Shown here: piece after piece, positions 1 through 5,217 of the stretch
Position numbering within the stretch: position 1 is the stretch's first letter
How the letters are laid out: the number at the start of each line of letters is the position of its first letter
Source of the DNA: Acholeplasmataceae bacterium UBA6235
Lineage (GTDB): Bacteria; Bacillota_I; Bacilli_A; Acholeplasmatales; UBA5453
Reading direction: 5' to 3'
Length of the DNA stretch: 5,217 nucleotides
NCBI GenBank assembly: GCA_002441525.1
Contig: DJWH01000114.1
Location: 1 to 5,217 of the forward strand
Notes under the pieces: model-generated
What the model saw: only the letters and a program-made list of their open reading frames with translations
What the model was told of the DNA's origin: nothing
Database searches by the model: none
Position numbers and translations under genes: made by a program

Positions 1-428
1 ACTGGGGGAAGAGTTTCCCTAGAGCCTATGTTTGGCTACAAACCAATCACTTCAAAGAGCCAGACACATCTTTAATGTTTTCATACGCTGACATCCCATT
101 TTTAGGATTCTACTTCATCGGTTTGATATGTAATTTATATTACAAGGGAAAAGAATACCGTTTCGCAACCTATAACTTTTCCAAAGTTTTAAAAGAAGAA
201 ATCTCTCCAAAACAAGCTTTTTATGTCCTAAAAAAGGGTAAATATAGACTTGAAATCAAAGCGATTCAACAAGATCAAATTGATTTGGCTTCGCCCATCA
301 ATGGTGCGATGGACCATACGATTAAAGAAGGTTTATCTGGTCAAGTTGAAATTAAACTATACCGTAAGAACGTACTAATCTACGAAGATACTGGTAAAGA
401 GGCCGGCATCGAAATTATGAGAAAATAA
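1..428 (+). CDS. Tocopherol cyclase-like protein, C-terminal part (5' end outside window)
   Basis: The reading frame is open from the left edge (first full codon at position 3) to TAA at 426-428, giving 141 residues. An internal ATG at 75 is not the likely start, because the codons before it continue a conserved-looking sequence: WGKSFPRAYVWLQTNHF, then a segment with SLMFSYADIPFLGFYFIGL. This WGxSFPxxYxWxQxNHF pattern matches what I recall of the bacterial tocopherol cyclase family (PF14249, a calycin-like beta barrel), which many Firmicutes carry although they make no tocopherol. The bacterial role is unknown; a hydrophobic ligand or lipid-related function is only inference. The rest is beta-rich with alternating charged and hydrophobic residues and ends in EIMRK. 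The family normally has roughly 300 or more residues, so about half is missing here. It converges on rpmE and is followed at once by an intrinsic terminator. Family assignment is from motif memory, not a search. Confidence 0.72.
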   Translation, partial: WGKSFPRAYVWLQTNHFKEPDTSLMFSYADIPFLGFYFIGLICNLYYKGKEYRFATYNFSKVLKEEISPKQAFYVLKKGKYRLEIKAIQQDQIDLASPINGAMDHTIKEGLSGQVEIKLYRKNVLIYEDTGKEAGIEIMRK

Positions 429-452
429 AAACAGCTTTCGAGCTGTTTTTTT
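427..452 (+). terminator. Intrinsic terminator of the tocopherol cyclase-like gene
   Basis: A 9-10 bp stem (AAAACAGCT pairing with AGCTGTTTT) closes on a TTCG tetraloop at 437-440. It runs into seven T residues (446-452), then G and TTTT. The stem begins on the gene's TAA stop codon. Because the 5' arm is A-rich, the element could also stop transcription coming from the opposite strand. Confidence 0.9.
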
Positions 453-460
453 GTTTTATA

Positions 461-487
461 AAAGAAAAAACACGGTTGCCCGTGTTT
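461..487 (-). terminator. Intrinsic terminator of rpmE
   Basis: Read on the minus strand, AAACACGG (487-480) pairs with CCGTGTTT (475-468) around a GCAA tetraloop of the stable GNRA class (479-476). The stem is followed by a T-rich tail, TTTTTTCTTTT counting the end of the stem. It lies 11 bases beyond the rpmE stop. It is distinct from the neighbouring plus-strand terminator, so the two convergent genes each have their own. Confidence 0.88.
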
Positions 488-498
488 GGTTTCTTAGC

Positions 499-714
499 TT
501 ATTTTGCGTTTTTTTCAACACCATAGCGTTTATTGAATCTTTCAACACGACCTGCTGCTTGTGTGAATGTTTCAACGCCAGTGTAGAACGGGTGGCAATT
601 TGAACAAGTATCCACGCGAATTTCTTTCGCTGTTGTACCCACTTCAAATTCGTTACCACAAGTTACACAGTGGACTTTAGCCACTTGGTATTTTGGATGA
701 ATTTTTGCTTTCAT
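499..714 (-). CDS. rpmE: 50S ribosomal protein L31 (zinc-binding type)
   Basis: L31 is a small protein of the large ribosomal subunit that contributes to the contact between subunits. The protein begins [16 protein letters not shown] and carries two cysteine pairs, CVTC and CSNC, separated by a beta segment. This is the zinc-ribbon arrangement of the RpmE (type A, C+) form. It continues with the family hallmark HPFYTG and ends in the [10 protein letters not shown] helix region. Length is 71 residues, normal for the family. I choose the ATG at 714-712 rather than the in-frame ATG at 720: the AAGGAG site (727-722) is only 1 nt from the upstream ATG but 7 nt from the chosen one, and L31 proteins typically begin MK. 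The gene stands alone, with its own promoter, leader hairpin and terminator. The four cysteines imply a need for zinc; no Zur box was recognised upstream. Confidence 0.97.
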   Translation of the reverse strand: MKAKIHPKYQVAKVHCVTCGNEFEVGTTAKEIRVDTCSNCHPFYTGVETFTQAAGRVERFNKRYGVEKNAK

Positions 715-721
715 ATCCATT

Positions 722-727
722 CTCCTT
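722..727 (-). promoter_or_regulatory. Ribosome binding site that fixes the rpmE start
   Basis: On the minus strand AAGGAG is followed by AATGGAT and then ATG at 714. The 7-nt spacing supports the second of two in-frame ATGs as the start. The first ATG (720) would sit 1 nt after the site. Confidence 0.85.
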
Positions 728-730
728 CCG

Positions 731-750
731 CCATAGACATACGTCCATAG
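731..750 (-). promoter_or_regulatory. Leader hairpin of rpmE, possible L31 autoregulatory operator
   Basis: In the minus-strand RNA, CTATGGAC (750-743) can pair with GTCTATGG (738-731) around a 4-nt GTAT loop. This gives an 8-bp stem with two G-U pairs. The stem ends three bases before the AAGGAG site, and the whole leader from the predicted transcription start is only about 45 nt. Ribosomal protein genes are often controlled by such structures, and L31 leader RNAs have been described for several phyla. That this hairpin binds L31 is inference. The same bases can also be read as a direct repeat of CTATGG. Confidence 0.45.
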
Positions 751-765
751 TAAGTTTGCGTAGGT

Positions 766-794
766 ATTATAACATAGTTAAAACCAATATACAA
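766..794 (-). promoter_or_regulatory. Promoter of rpmE
   Basis: On the minus strand there is a perfect TATAAT -10 box (771-766) preceded by TGT, which makes an extended -10. A weak -35 box TTGTAT (794-789) lies exactly 17 bases upstream. Transcription would start near 759, giving a leader of about 45 nt. The promoter lies between the nuclease gene's stop and rpmE, so rpmE is independently transcribed. No convincing terminator was seen between the two genes, so some read-through is possible. Confidence 0.8.
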
Positions 795-877
795 ACATAA
801 TCTTCATTTTTTTATCGGTATAGATTGAAATACATATTTAAAATTTTGACCATCGTTGTAGATGGATACCTTTGTTT

Positions 878-3448
878 TTAGAATGGGTATCTTCTGTTAT
901 CTACCAGCATATACACCGATGTGTTTAAGAGTGCCAATGACATGTGGATAGGTTGTTGTCCTTGACCAAAGTAAATGTCTACCAATTCAGGGTGATCAAT
1001 GAATGGGTTTCGATTATCTTGAATACCATAGATACGGTCATTACGGGTTTTTTCAAAGTCATTGACCGGATCCAATTCATGCCATTGAAGGAATGTTTGG
1101 AGGTTACCTACAACGTCAATATTTAGGTTATAGCGAATTGAAATGTATAGGACAATTCTCGCAACATCCCCAATATATTCATCACCAGGGTACCAACCAC
1201 TACCGAATTTTCCATAAGATTGATTGCCAGTAAACGGACGATTATCTTCAACAAATGGTAAATTACCACGGTCTGAGTTGGTGTTGGTGTTTGCTGCTCT
1301 TAGATTATGTAAGTCATCTTTGACTGAACCTAATTTGGATTGTGGCCAAACGTGTTCACGATTGCCATAAGAGCCCATGCCATCATAGATGAGGTAGTAA
1401 CTACTACCCACGCGGTCAATCGACTGAACCTGTGATGTTGAACCAGTCGCGCTGCCGCTATTGACTATCAGCGAGCGTAATGCTTGAGTGAAACTGCTGC
1501 CTGTTAAGCCATTTAAACTTAGGTAATAGCCTTCATATACACCAATTTCAATTGGGTTTCTAACATAAATGGTATAAGTTGCGATGACATCTTGATAATT
1601 ATTTAAATAGACTGTGACTTCGTAATCACCAGGTACGTCCAAATCCACCAAGGATGTATCGACACCTAACAAGGATGTAAAATCATCGCCATAACCATTT
1701 TTAGCGGTAATACCTGCAAGGAAATTAGGGGTAGCATCACCAATGGTGAAGTTAATATTGGTTGTACCATAAATGCTGATGATATCTGGATTCTTTGGCT
1801 TTGAAACAACGGAACTACGGTTGGTAAATAAGAACTGTGCTTTACCAGCGTATTGTCCAACAGTGATGTTGAATAAATCAACGATTTCACCGACTTTAAT
1901 GGTGTCAAATAGGTAAGGTGCTGTGTTCACGCGCTTGTCTAATCTGACAAACGTTTGTTCTCCAACACTATTCTTTAAATATAGTTCAATGGCGTTGTTT
2001 GGTGTCGCGATTGAAGTGACTTCTAACTCTAAATAGGTGATGACATTGGCTTCGTATAAAATAACGTCATCAAAATCCAACGAATATCCGGTTAAGTCAA
2101 TGCCTTCACCAAGGGTATGGGTACCTAAGGTTTGAATGATCTTTGGTGAACTGAGTTGTATTAGGCCATTGAATTGACTTAAAGTACCTTCAATCACGTA
2201 TTCAGTTCCGACAACTAAGCCTGTGTTGTTATTCATGTAAACAGGGATTGCACCTGTTGCGTCCTGAATGGTGAAATTGCCATTGGTCATTAAACTGGTG
2301 ACGACACCTTGGATGGTAACCACAGTGCCTTGTGCTTTCAATCGCACCTCAGAAATCGGTGTTTGAGAGGATTGAGGGAAATCGGCTAATTTAGGTACCA
2401 ATACACTAAATGTCTTGGTAAATTGATTATTATCGACAATAGTCGCGGTTAAAACAACGGTCACATCTACATTTTGTCTTGTGACAACACCAGCATTATT
2501 GATCGCGTTATGATTGGATGTCCATTGAATTTGAACCCCTTCAATGGTCGTTGGTAATGTTAGATTAGTACTGGCTTGTGATGGTACTGAGATTTGATTT
2601 AAGATGCTTTGATAATCTGGAGTAATGGGTTCTGCCTTAATGACTTTAACATCCAAGGTGATTTCATACGGTACACCATCGATCGTGACTGTGGCGGTCA
2701 ATTCTACAACCATATCTTCGGCTTGTCTGGTTATTAACCCTGTATTTGAAATCACTAGCGGGGATGCTGATTGCCAAGTGACTGGATTGCCTATATAGGT
2801 TGATTTTAAGACCAAATCAACTTCAGTTTCTGTAGGGACAGCTAAATAATCACTAAACGCATCATAATCGAAGTCATAAGGTGCGATGACTGTGATTGTA
2901 TATGAATGACTTTGGGTTATGCCATCCACTGTGATGGATGCTGTTAAGAATACAATTCGATTAAATTCTGGTAAAGTGACCACACCATTGCTGGTTAACA
3001 ATGCTTCATTGGAACTTTTCCAAGAGATGCTGTGTCCATCAATCGTGGTAGGTAATACGATGGAATCCTCGATTTGTGATGGGAGTTCAATGGCATTGAA
3101 TAGCGCATTAAAATCCACAGGGGATTTCAAAATTGTGAAACTAAACGACTTACCTACAACAATCCCATTCACGGTGATGGTTGCGGTTAATTTAACAGTA
3201 ACGTCATTGGTTTGTCTAGATACTTTTACATTGTTGTTTTCGATGACTGCGTGAATGCTGTCACTCGTCCAATCAATGGTATAATCGTGAATCGCAGTTG
3301 GTAGACTAAAGTCACTGATGACCGAGTCTTTGGTTTCATTATTGGAATACTGAATTTCGATACCTTCGATGATACTTTGTGGTGTTTTTTGAGTACACCC
3401 ACTTAAAAACAAAATCAATAAAACGACAAAAACCCTATTCAACTTCAT
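878..3448 (-). CDS. Surface lipoprotein with Ig-like repeats, OB-fold and C-terminal endonuclease I domain
   Basis: This 856-residue protein starts with a lipoprotein signal: MKLNR, a hydrophobic stretch and the lipobox LSGC, with C18 the lipidated cysteine and the only cysteine in the first part of the chain. Four atrophied bacterial Ig-like repeats follow (about 27-107, 111-188, 193-270, 277-353). Each has a core Trp (W60, W143, W225, W309) and a TATITV(N/D)G-like strand with a period near 82 residues. Residues about 362-442 resemble an OB-fold (QGVVTSL, FTIQDATGAIPVYMNN, YVIEGTLSQFNG), and 443-545 may be a second such fold. A further Ig-like domain spans about 553-631. The C-terminus (about 634-826) is an endonuclease I (PF04231, EndA/Bsn-like His-Me finger) domain with NREHVWPQS (H699, E698), DLHNLRAAN, DRGN, YIGDVARI, WHELDPV and NRNPFIDHPEL. 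It should cut DNA and/or RNA non-specifically at the cell surface, for nutrient scavenging. AGGA lies 9 nt before the ATG. The last about 25 residues are atypical. Confidence 0.9.
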   Translation of the reverse strand: MKLNRVFVVLLILFLSGCTQKTPQSIIEGIEIQYSNNETKDSVISDFSLPTAIHDYTIDWTSDSIHAVIENNNVKVSRQTNDVTVKLTATITVNGIVVGKSFSFTILKSPVDFNALFNAIELPSQIEDSIVLPTTIDGHSISWKSSNEALLTSNGVVTLPEFNRIVFLTASITVDGITQSHSYTITVIAPYDFDYDAFSDYLAVPTETEVDLVLKSTYIGNPVTWQSASPLVISNTGLITRQAEDMVVELTATVTIDGVPYEITLDVKVIKAEPITPDYQSILNQISVPSQASTNLTLPTTIEGVQIQWTSNHNAINNAGVVTRQNVDVTVVLTATIVDNNQFTKTFSVLVPKLADFPQSSQTPISEVRLKAQGTVVTIQGVVTSLMTNGNFTIQDATGAIPVYMNNNTGLVVGTEYVIEGTLSQFNGLIQLSSPKIIQTLGTHTLGEGIDLTGYSLDFDDVILYEANVITYLELEVTSIATPNNAIELYLKNSVGEQTFVRLDKRVNTAPYLFDTIKVGEIVDLFNITVGQYAGKAQFLFTNRSSVVSKPKNPDIISIYGTTNINFTIGDATPNFLAGITAKNGYGDDFTSLLGVDTSLVDLDVPGDYEVTVYLNNYQDVIATYTIYVRNPIEIGVYEGYYLSLNGLTGSSFTQALRSLIVNSGSATGSTSQVQSIDRVGSSYYLIYDGMGSYGNREHVWPQSKLGSVKDDLHNLRAANTNTNSDRGNLPFVEDNRPFTGNQSYGKFGSGWYPGDEYIGDVARIVLYISIRYNLNIDVVGNLQTFLQWHELDPVNDFEKTRNDRIYGIQDNRNPFIDHPELVDIYFGQGQQPIHMSLALLNTSVYMLVDNRRYPF

Positions 3449-3485
3449 TGTTTATAATCCTGCCTTCGTTTTTTTCGGTAAGGAC

Positions 3486-3494
3486 ATTATAGCA
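3486..3494 (-). promoter_or_regulatory. Extended -10 promoter of the nuclease lipoprotein gene
   Basis: The minus strand has TGCTATAAT: a perfect -10 box (3491-3486) with the TGn extension (3494-3492), about 38 bases upstream of the ATG. No good -35 match lies at 17-18 bases; that region is simply AT-rich (AATTTT). Such promoters often depend on the extended -10. Transcription would start near 3479. Confidence 0.7.
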
Positions 3495-3566
3495 CAGATT
3501 CTTCTTATAAAATTAATTAAAAATGAAAGAATTGATTGTCTTATCTATTATTAGTATAAATATAAG

Positions 3567-3600
3567 AAAAAAACAGGCTATTCTTATAGAATTTGCCTGT
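3567..3600 (-). terminator. Intrinsic terminator of the apbE-NusG II-Gx operon
   Basis: On the minus strand ACAGGC (3600-3595) pairs with GCCTGT (3578-3573). An inner stem of TTCT and AGAA lies within the long loop, and seven T residues follow directly (counting the last base of the stem). It begins three bases beyond the stop codon of the Gx-family gene. It therefore ends the upstream operon before the nuclease gene's promoter. Confidence 0.88.
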
Positions 3601-3603
3601 AAA

Positions 3604-4113
3604 TTAGAATTTTTTCTCGATAAAAAGTTCTTTCGTGCTATCCAAAAAGCGTTTCGCAAGTATACCTGTCAGAATCCCTGCGGGTACCGATAAGAATAAC
3701 ATAATTGGTGCGTAGAATAAAGCCGCTTCAGTAATCACATAGCTCGCCGCGACAATCTGCCCGATGACATGCATGACAGACGAAATGGCTGAGACAGCTA
3801 TAATGCCAAAGAAATCAAGTTTCTTTAAAATGATTAAAGTGATGAGTGAGAAAATGGCACCTGAGAGAGACAATGTGAATGTAACTCCGTTGAATGTGCC
3901 AGGGGCGAATAAGGCGGTAACAATCAGTCTGAGGATTACAACAGTGACGGCTTCTTTCGGCCCGTACACATACAAAATAATGAGTGTAACGATGTTTGAA
4001 AAACCAATCTTAAAGGCTGTCCCTGGAACCAATTGAACATAAGACTCTAATATATTGATGATGGATGCGACACCGGTAAAGATGGCGATCATGGCTAATT
4101 TTTTAACAGTCAT
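3604..4113 (-). CDS. Gx transporter family small membrane protein
   Basis: This 169-residue, very hydrophobic protein should have about five membrane helices. It resembles the Gx transporter family (PF07456), whose older name is 'heptaprenyl diphosphate synthase component I'. Supporting pieces in order are an N-terminal helix and NILESYVQLVPG, then FKIGFSNIVTLIILYVYG followed by KEA, an LRLIVTALFAPGTFNG loop, LSLSGAIFSL, and HVIGQIVAASYV. The family looks like the membrane S-component type of small transporters; its substrate is not settled, and the prenyl synthase name is probably inherited from gene neighbourhood. Its ATG overlaps the TAA stop of the NusG II gene by one base (TAATG). No strong Shine-Dalgarno site precedes it, so translation is probably coupled. 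It is the last gene of the operon. Its placement beside a NusG II protein and ApbE points to a flavin- or quinone-linked envelope process, by inference. Confidence 0.85.
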   Translation of the reverse strand: MTVKKLAMIAIFTGVASIINILESYVQLVPGTAFKIGFSNIVTLIILYVYGPKEAVTVVILRLIVTALFAPGTFNGVTFTLSLSGAIFSLITLIILKKLDFFGIIAVSAISSVMHVIGQIVAASYVITEAALFYAPIMLFLSVPAGILTGILAKRFLDSTKELFIEKKF

Positions 4114-4598
4114 TACATGATCACATCCAATCCCAAATCCCTAAACTCGATGGTGACATAATTGGGTAAACAAATGATGGGTTGTAAATCGGAAAACCCA
4201 ACCCTACTACAAATATTATATGGGCTGGTTTCTTCTTTTACCCTCACCTTGTTATCCTTGTATTCAATCCAAATGTAGCCAAGGTTACCCAAGATAAAAT
4301 AGTTATTTTGGTATTTTACAATGCCTTGTCCTAAAGTTAAATCCGTAAACTCAATGGATTCTATCAGTAGTTGATCCCCTTGAATATCTGGTAAGGCCTC
4401 CACGTTGTATACCGTTTGATTATTGGCTTTGGTGAATTCACCATTCTCTAAGTTGATGGCAAACATGGTGGTATTTTTATACTTAATGTATGCTTGTTCT
4501 CCACTCTTACGGGTTGCTAAAGAGATGATTAAAATAGCACCAAATAAAATGAGTAATAGGCCAACCACTAAGGTGTCATGCTTCGTTTTTGTCTTCAC
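4113..4598 (-). CDS. NusG domain II-containing membrane-anchored protein
   Basis: I choose the GTG at 4598-4596, giving 161 residues. AAGGGGG (4611-4605) lies 6 nt upstream of it, whereas the ATG at 4604 touches that site and a longer in-frame start at 4646 would overlap apbE by 71 nt. The protein has a short basic start (MKTKTKH), one membrane helix (about residues 8-28) and an extracytoplasmic domain. The end matches NusG domain II (PF07009): DNKVRVKEETSPYNIC, a GF turn and PIICLPNYVTIEF. The two cysteines C130 and C143 correspond to the conserved pair in SPCPDxxC...IVCLP, but the first Cys of the usual CPDxxC is Tyr-type here (SPYNIC). It is longer than the usual roughly 120 residues, with extra sequence between the helix and the conserved core. 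Despite the name, it is not a transcription factor. Such proteins typically occur beside Gx transporters and FMN-binding or ApbE proteins; the molecular role is unknown. Confidence 0.85.
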   Translation of the reverse strand: MKTKTKHDTLVVGLLLILFGAILIISLATRKSGEQAYIKYKNTTMFAINLENGEFTKANNQTVYNVEALPDIQGDQLLIESIEFTDLTLGQGIVKYQNNYFILGNLGYIWIEYKDNKVRVKEETSPYNICSRVGFSDLQPIICLPNYVTIEFRDLGLDVIM

Positions 4599-5217
4599 GA
4601 ACATCCCCCTTAGCTTTTTTCTTTTTGTCGTAAACACTGATACCAATGATTAGTGCACCACCGACGATGATCACCCCACCTAAAATAATATAGAGGTTGG
4701 TTAAGTCATTCGGTTCATTGGCGAGGGGTTCGCTTTGTCTAAAGTTTTGTGTCAGATTGACGGTTTCAATCGAACCATCATACATATAAAATATCGCTTC
4801 TATGCCTAGGCTTTGAACCAATATCGTTGCTTGATCTAGAGGCATCGAAAAGAGTGCGGTTGACATCGAGTCTAATAGCGCAGAATCATCCCCTATAATG
4901 GTAACAACATGGTAATACTGTTTAGGTTCGAAATCAAACGGTGAAATGATGTGGTGGTATACTTTTCCTTCATAGGTTACGAATTGTTCATAGTTACCGG
5001 ATGTAACCACAGCTTTGTTTCTCACTTCAAGGATACCTGAAATACCATTTTGATATATTCTTAAAGGATCTTCTAAACCAACCCTAAACGGACGGGCATT
5101 GGTATCAGAATCATCCGGATGAACCCCGACGATGATGTTTGAACGACCTGCATTAATCATGTATTTGGTTATGTTTTTAGAGTCTAAATACGCTTTGGTT
5201 TTTTGGGTCGCATACCC
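4576..5217 (-). CDS. apbE: FAD:protein FMN transferase (ApbE family) with C-terminal membrane anchor, 5' end outside window
   Basis: ApbE enzymes split FAD and attach FMN covalently to a Thr or Ser of extracytoplasmic target proteins, using Mg2+. The frame is open to the right edge (213 residues visible); an internal ATG at 5160 is not the start, since the preceding codons encode the family's GYATQK...LDSKNITKYMINAG segment. Further motifs are FRVGLEDPL, VTSGNYEQF, KVYHHIISP and DSMSTALFSM. The last holds the D(x3)T metal-binding pair. Two motifs depart from the usual: INAGRSN where INAGGN is typical, and HHIISP where HIIDP is typical. After the catalytic domain there is one predicted membrane helix (LTNLYIILGGVIIVGGALII, about 4630-4704) and a Lys-rich tail. 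This suggests an enzyme held outside the membrane by its C-terminus; many relatives use an N-terminal lipoprotein anchor, and the N-terminus here is not visible. It ends in TGA, 23 nt inside the NusG II gene. Confidence 0.88.
   Translation of the reverse strand, partial: GYATQKTKAYLDSKNITKYMINAGRSNIIVGVHPDDSDTNARPFRVGLEDPLRIYQNGISGILEVRNKAVVTSGNYEQFVTYEGKVYHHIISPFDFEPKQYYHVVTIIGDDSALLDSMSTALFSMPLDQATILVQSLGIEAIFYMYDGSIETVNLTQNFRQSEPLANEPNDLTNLYIILGGVIIVGGALIIGISVYDKKKKAKGDVREDKNEA
4605..4611 (-). promoter_or_regulatory. Ribosome binding site that fixes the NusG II gene start
   Basis: The minus strand reads AAGGGGG, six bases, then GTG (4598). The ATG at 4604 directly abuts this G-run and would be badly spaced. 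The site lies inside the end of apbE, so the two genes overlap by 23 nt. Confidence 0.65.

Noticed and set aside
456..659. Minus-strand open frame of 67 codons overlapping rpmE and running into its terminator.
   Set aside because: It is an out-of-frame shadow of rpmE and contains the terminator hairpin.
721..800. Zur-type operator upstream of rpmE, expected for some zinc-related L31 genes.
   Set aside because: No palindrome like TCGTAATnATTACGA is present, and this is the zinc-containing form, which is usually not Zur-repressed.
850..891. Possible terminator after the nuclease gene: GATACC/GGTATC arms and a CCATC/GATGG pairing downstream.
   Set aside because: The first has a 15-base loop and no T-run; the second is a 5-bp stem followed only by TCAAAATTTT. 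Neither is a credible intrinsic terminator.
1435..1470. SGSATGST in the nuclease protein as a possible FMN attachment site for the nearby ApbE.
   Set aside because: The flavinylation motif has a contiguous SGAT/TGAT-like core after an Asp within an FMN-binding domain. This is a Ser/Gly linker inside the endonuclease domain with no such context.
2919..3254. Plus-strand open frame of 111 codons opposite the nuclease gene.
   Set aside because: It is antisense to the Ig-like repeat region, has no binding site or promoter, and its composition is explained by the complementary codons of the real gene.
2300..3390. Possible DNA-level tandem repeats in the nuclease gene.
   Set aside because: The four repeats are clear in protein sequence but the DNA has diverged. 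They are old domain duplications, not recent tandem repeats.
3764..4036. Plus-strand open frame of 90 codons within the Gx-family gene.
   Set aside because: It is antisense to a strongly membrane-patterned real gene, with no start signals.

Overview
The window looks like a piece of a low-to-mid GC (about 40 % by eye) Bacillota or Mycoplasmatota chromosome. An Acholeplasma- or Izemoplasma-like mollicute is the best guess. Support comes from a secreted lipoprotein nuclease built on repeated bacterial Ig-like domains, clean Shine-Dalgarno sites, short intergenic gaps and a Bacillus-type zinc-ribbon L31. UGA works as a stop (it ends the flavin transferase gene) and tryptophans are read from TGG, so the code is standard, unlike that of Mycoplasma or Spiroplasma. 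The genus cannot be fixed from this sequence alone.

Layout, left to right. Positions 1-428 (+) hold the C-terminal end of a tocopherol-cyclase-like protein that starts outside the window. It converges on rpmE (ribosomal protein L31, minus strand). The two genes are separated by two intrinsic hairpin terminators, one for each direction. rpmE has its own promoter and a short leader that folds into a hairpin just before the ribosome binding site, a plausible autoregulatory operator. Upstream of rpmE on the same strand is a 2.6 kb gene for a surface lipoprotein with four Ig-like repeats, an OB-fold region, another Ig-like domain and a C-terminal endonuclease I domain. It has its own extended -10 promoter. 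The rest of the window is the distal end of a minus-strand operon closed by an intrinsic terminator. It encodes, in order, an ApbE-type FAD:protein FMN transferase (5' end cut by the window edge), a NusG domain II membrane-anchored protein and a Gx-family small membrane protein. These genes overlap by about 23 nt and 1 nt.

Functionally, the ApbE / NusG-II / Gx trio is the kind of cassette found near flavin-based extracellular electron transfer or other FMN-protein loci in Gram-positive bacteria. ApbE would attach FMN covalently to an extracytoplasmic partner protein, and the two small membrane proteins probably belong to the same envelope redox system. The nuclease lipoprotein probably degrades environmental DNA or RNA at the cell surface for nucleotide scavenging. 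No tRNA, rRNA, CRISPR array, insertion sequence or phage gene is visible, and no stretch over 300 bases lacks a gene.
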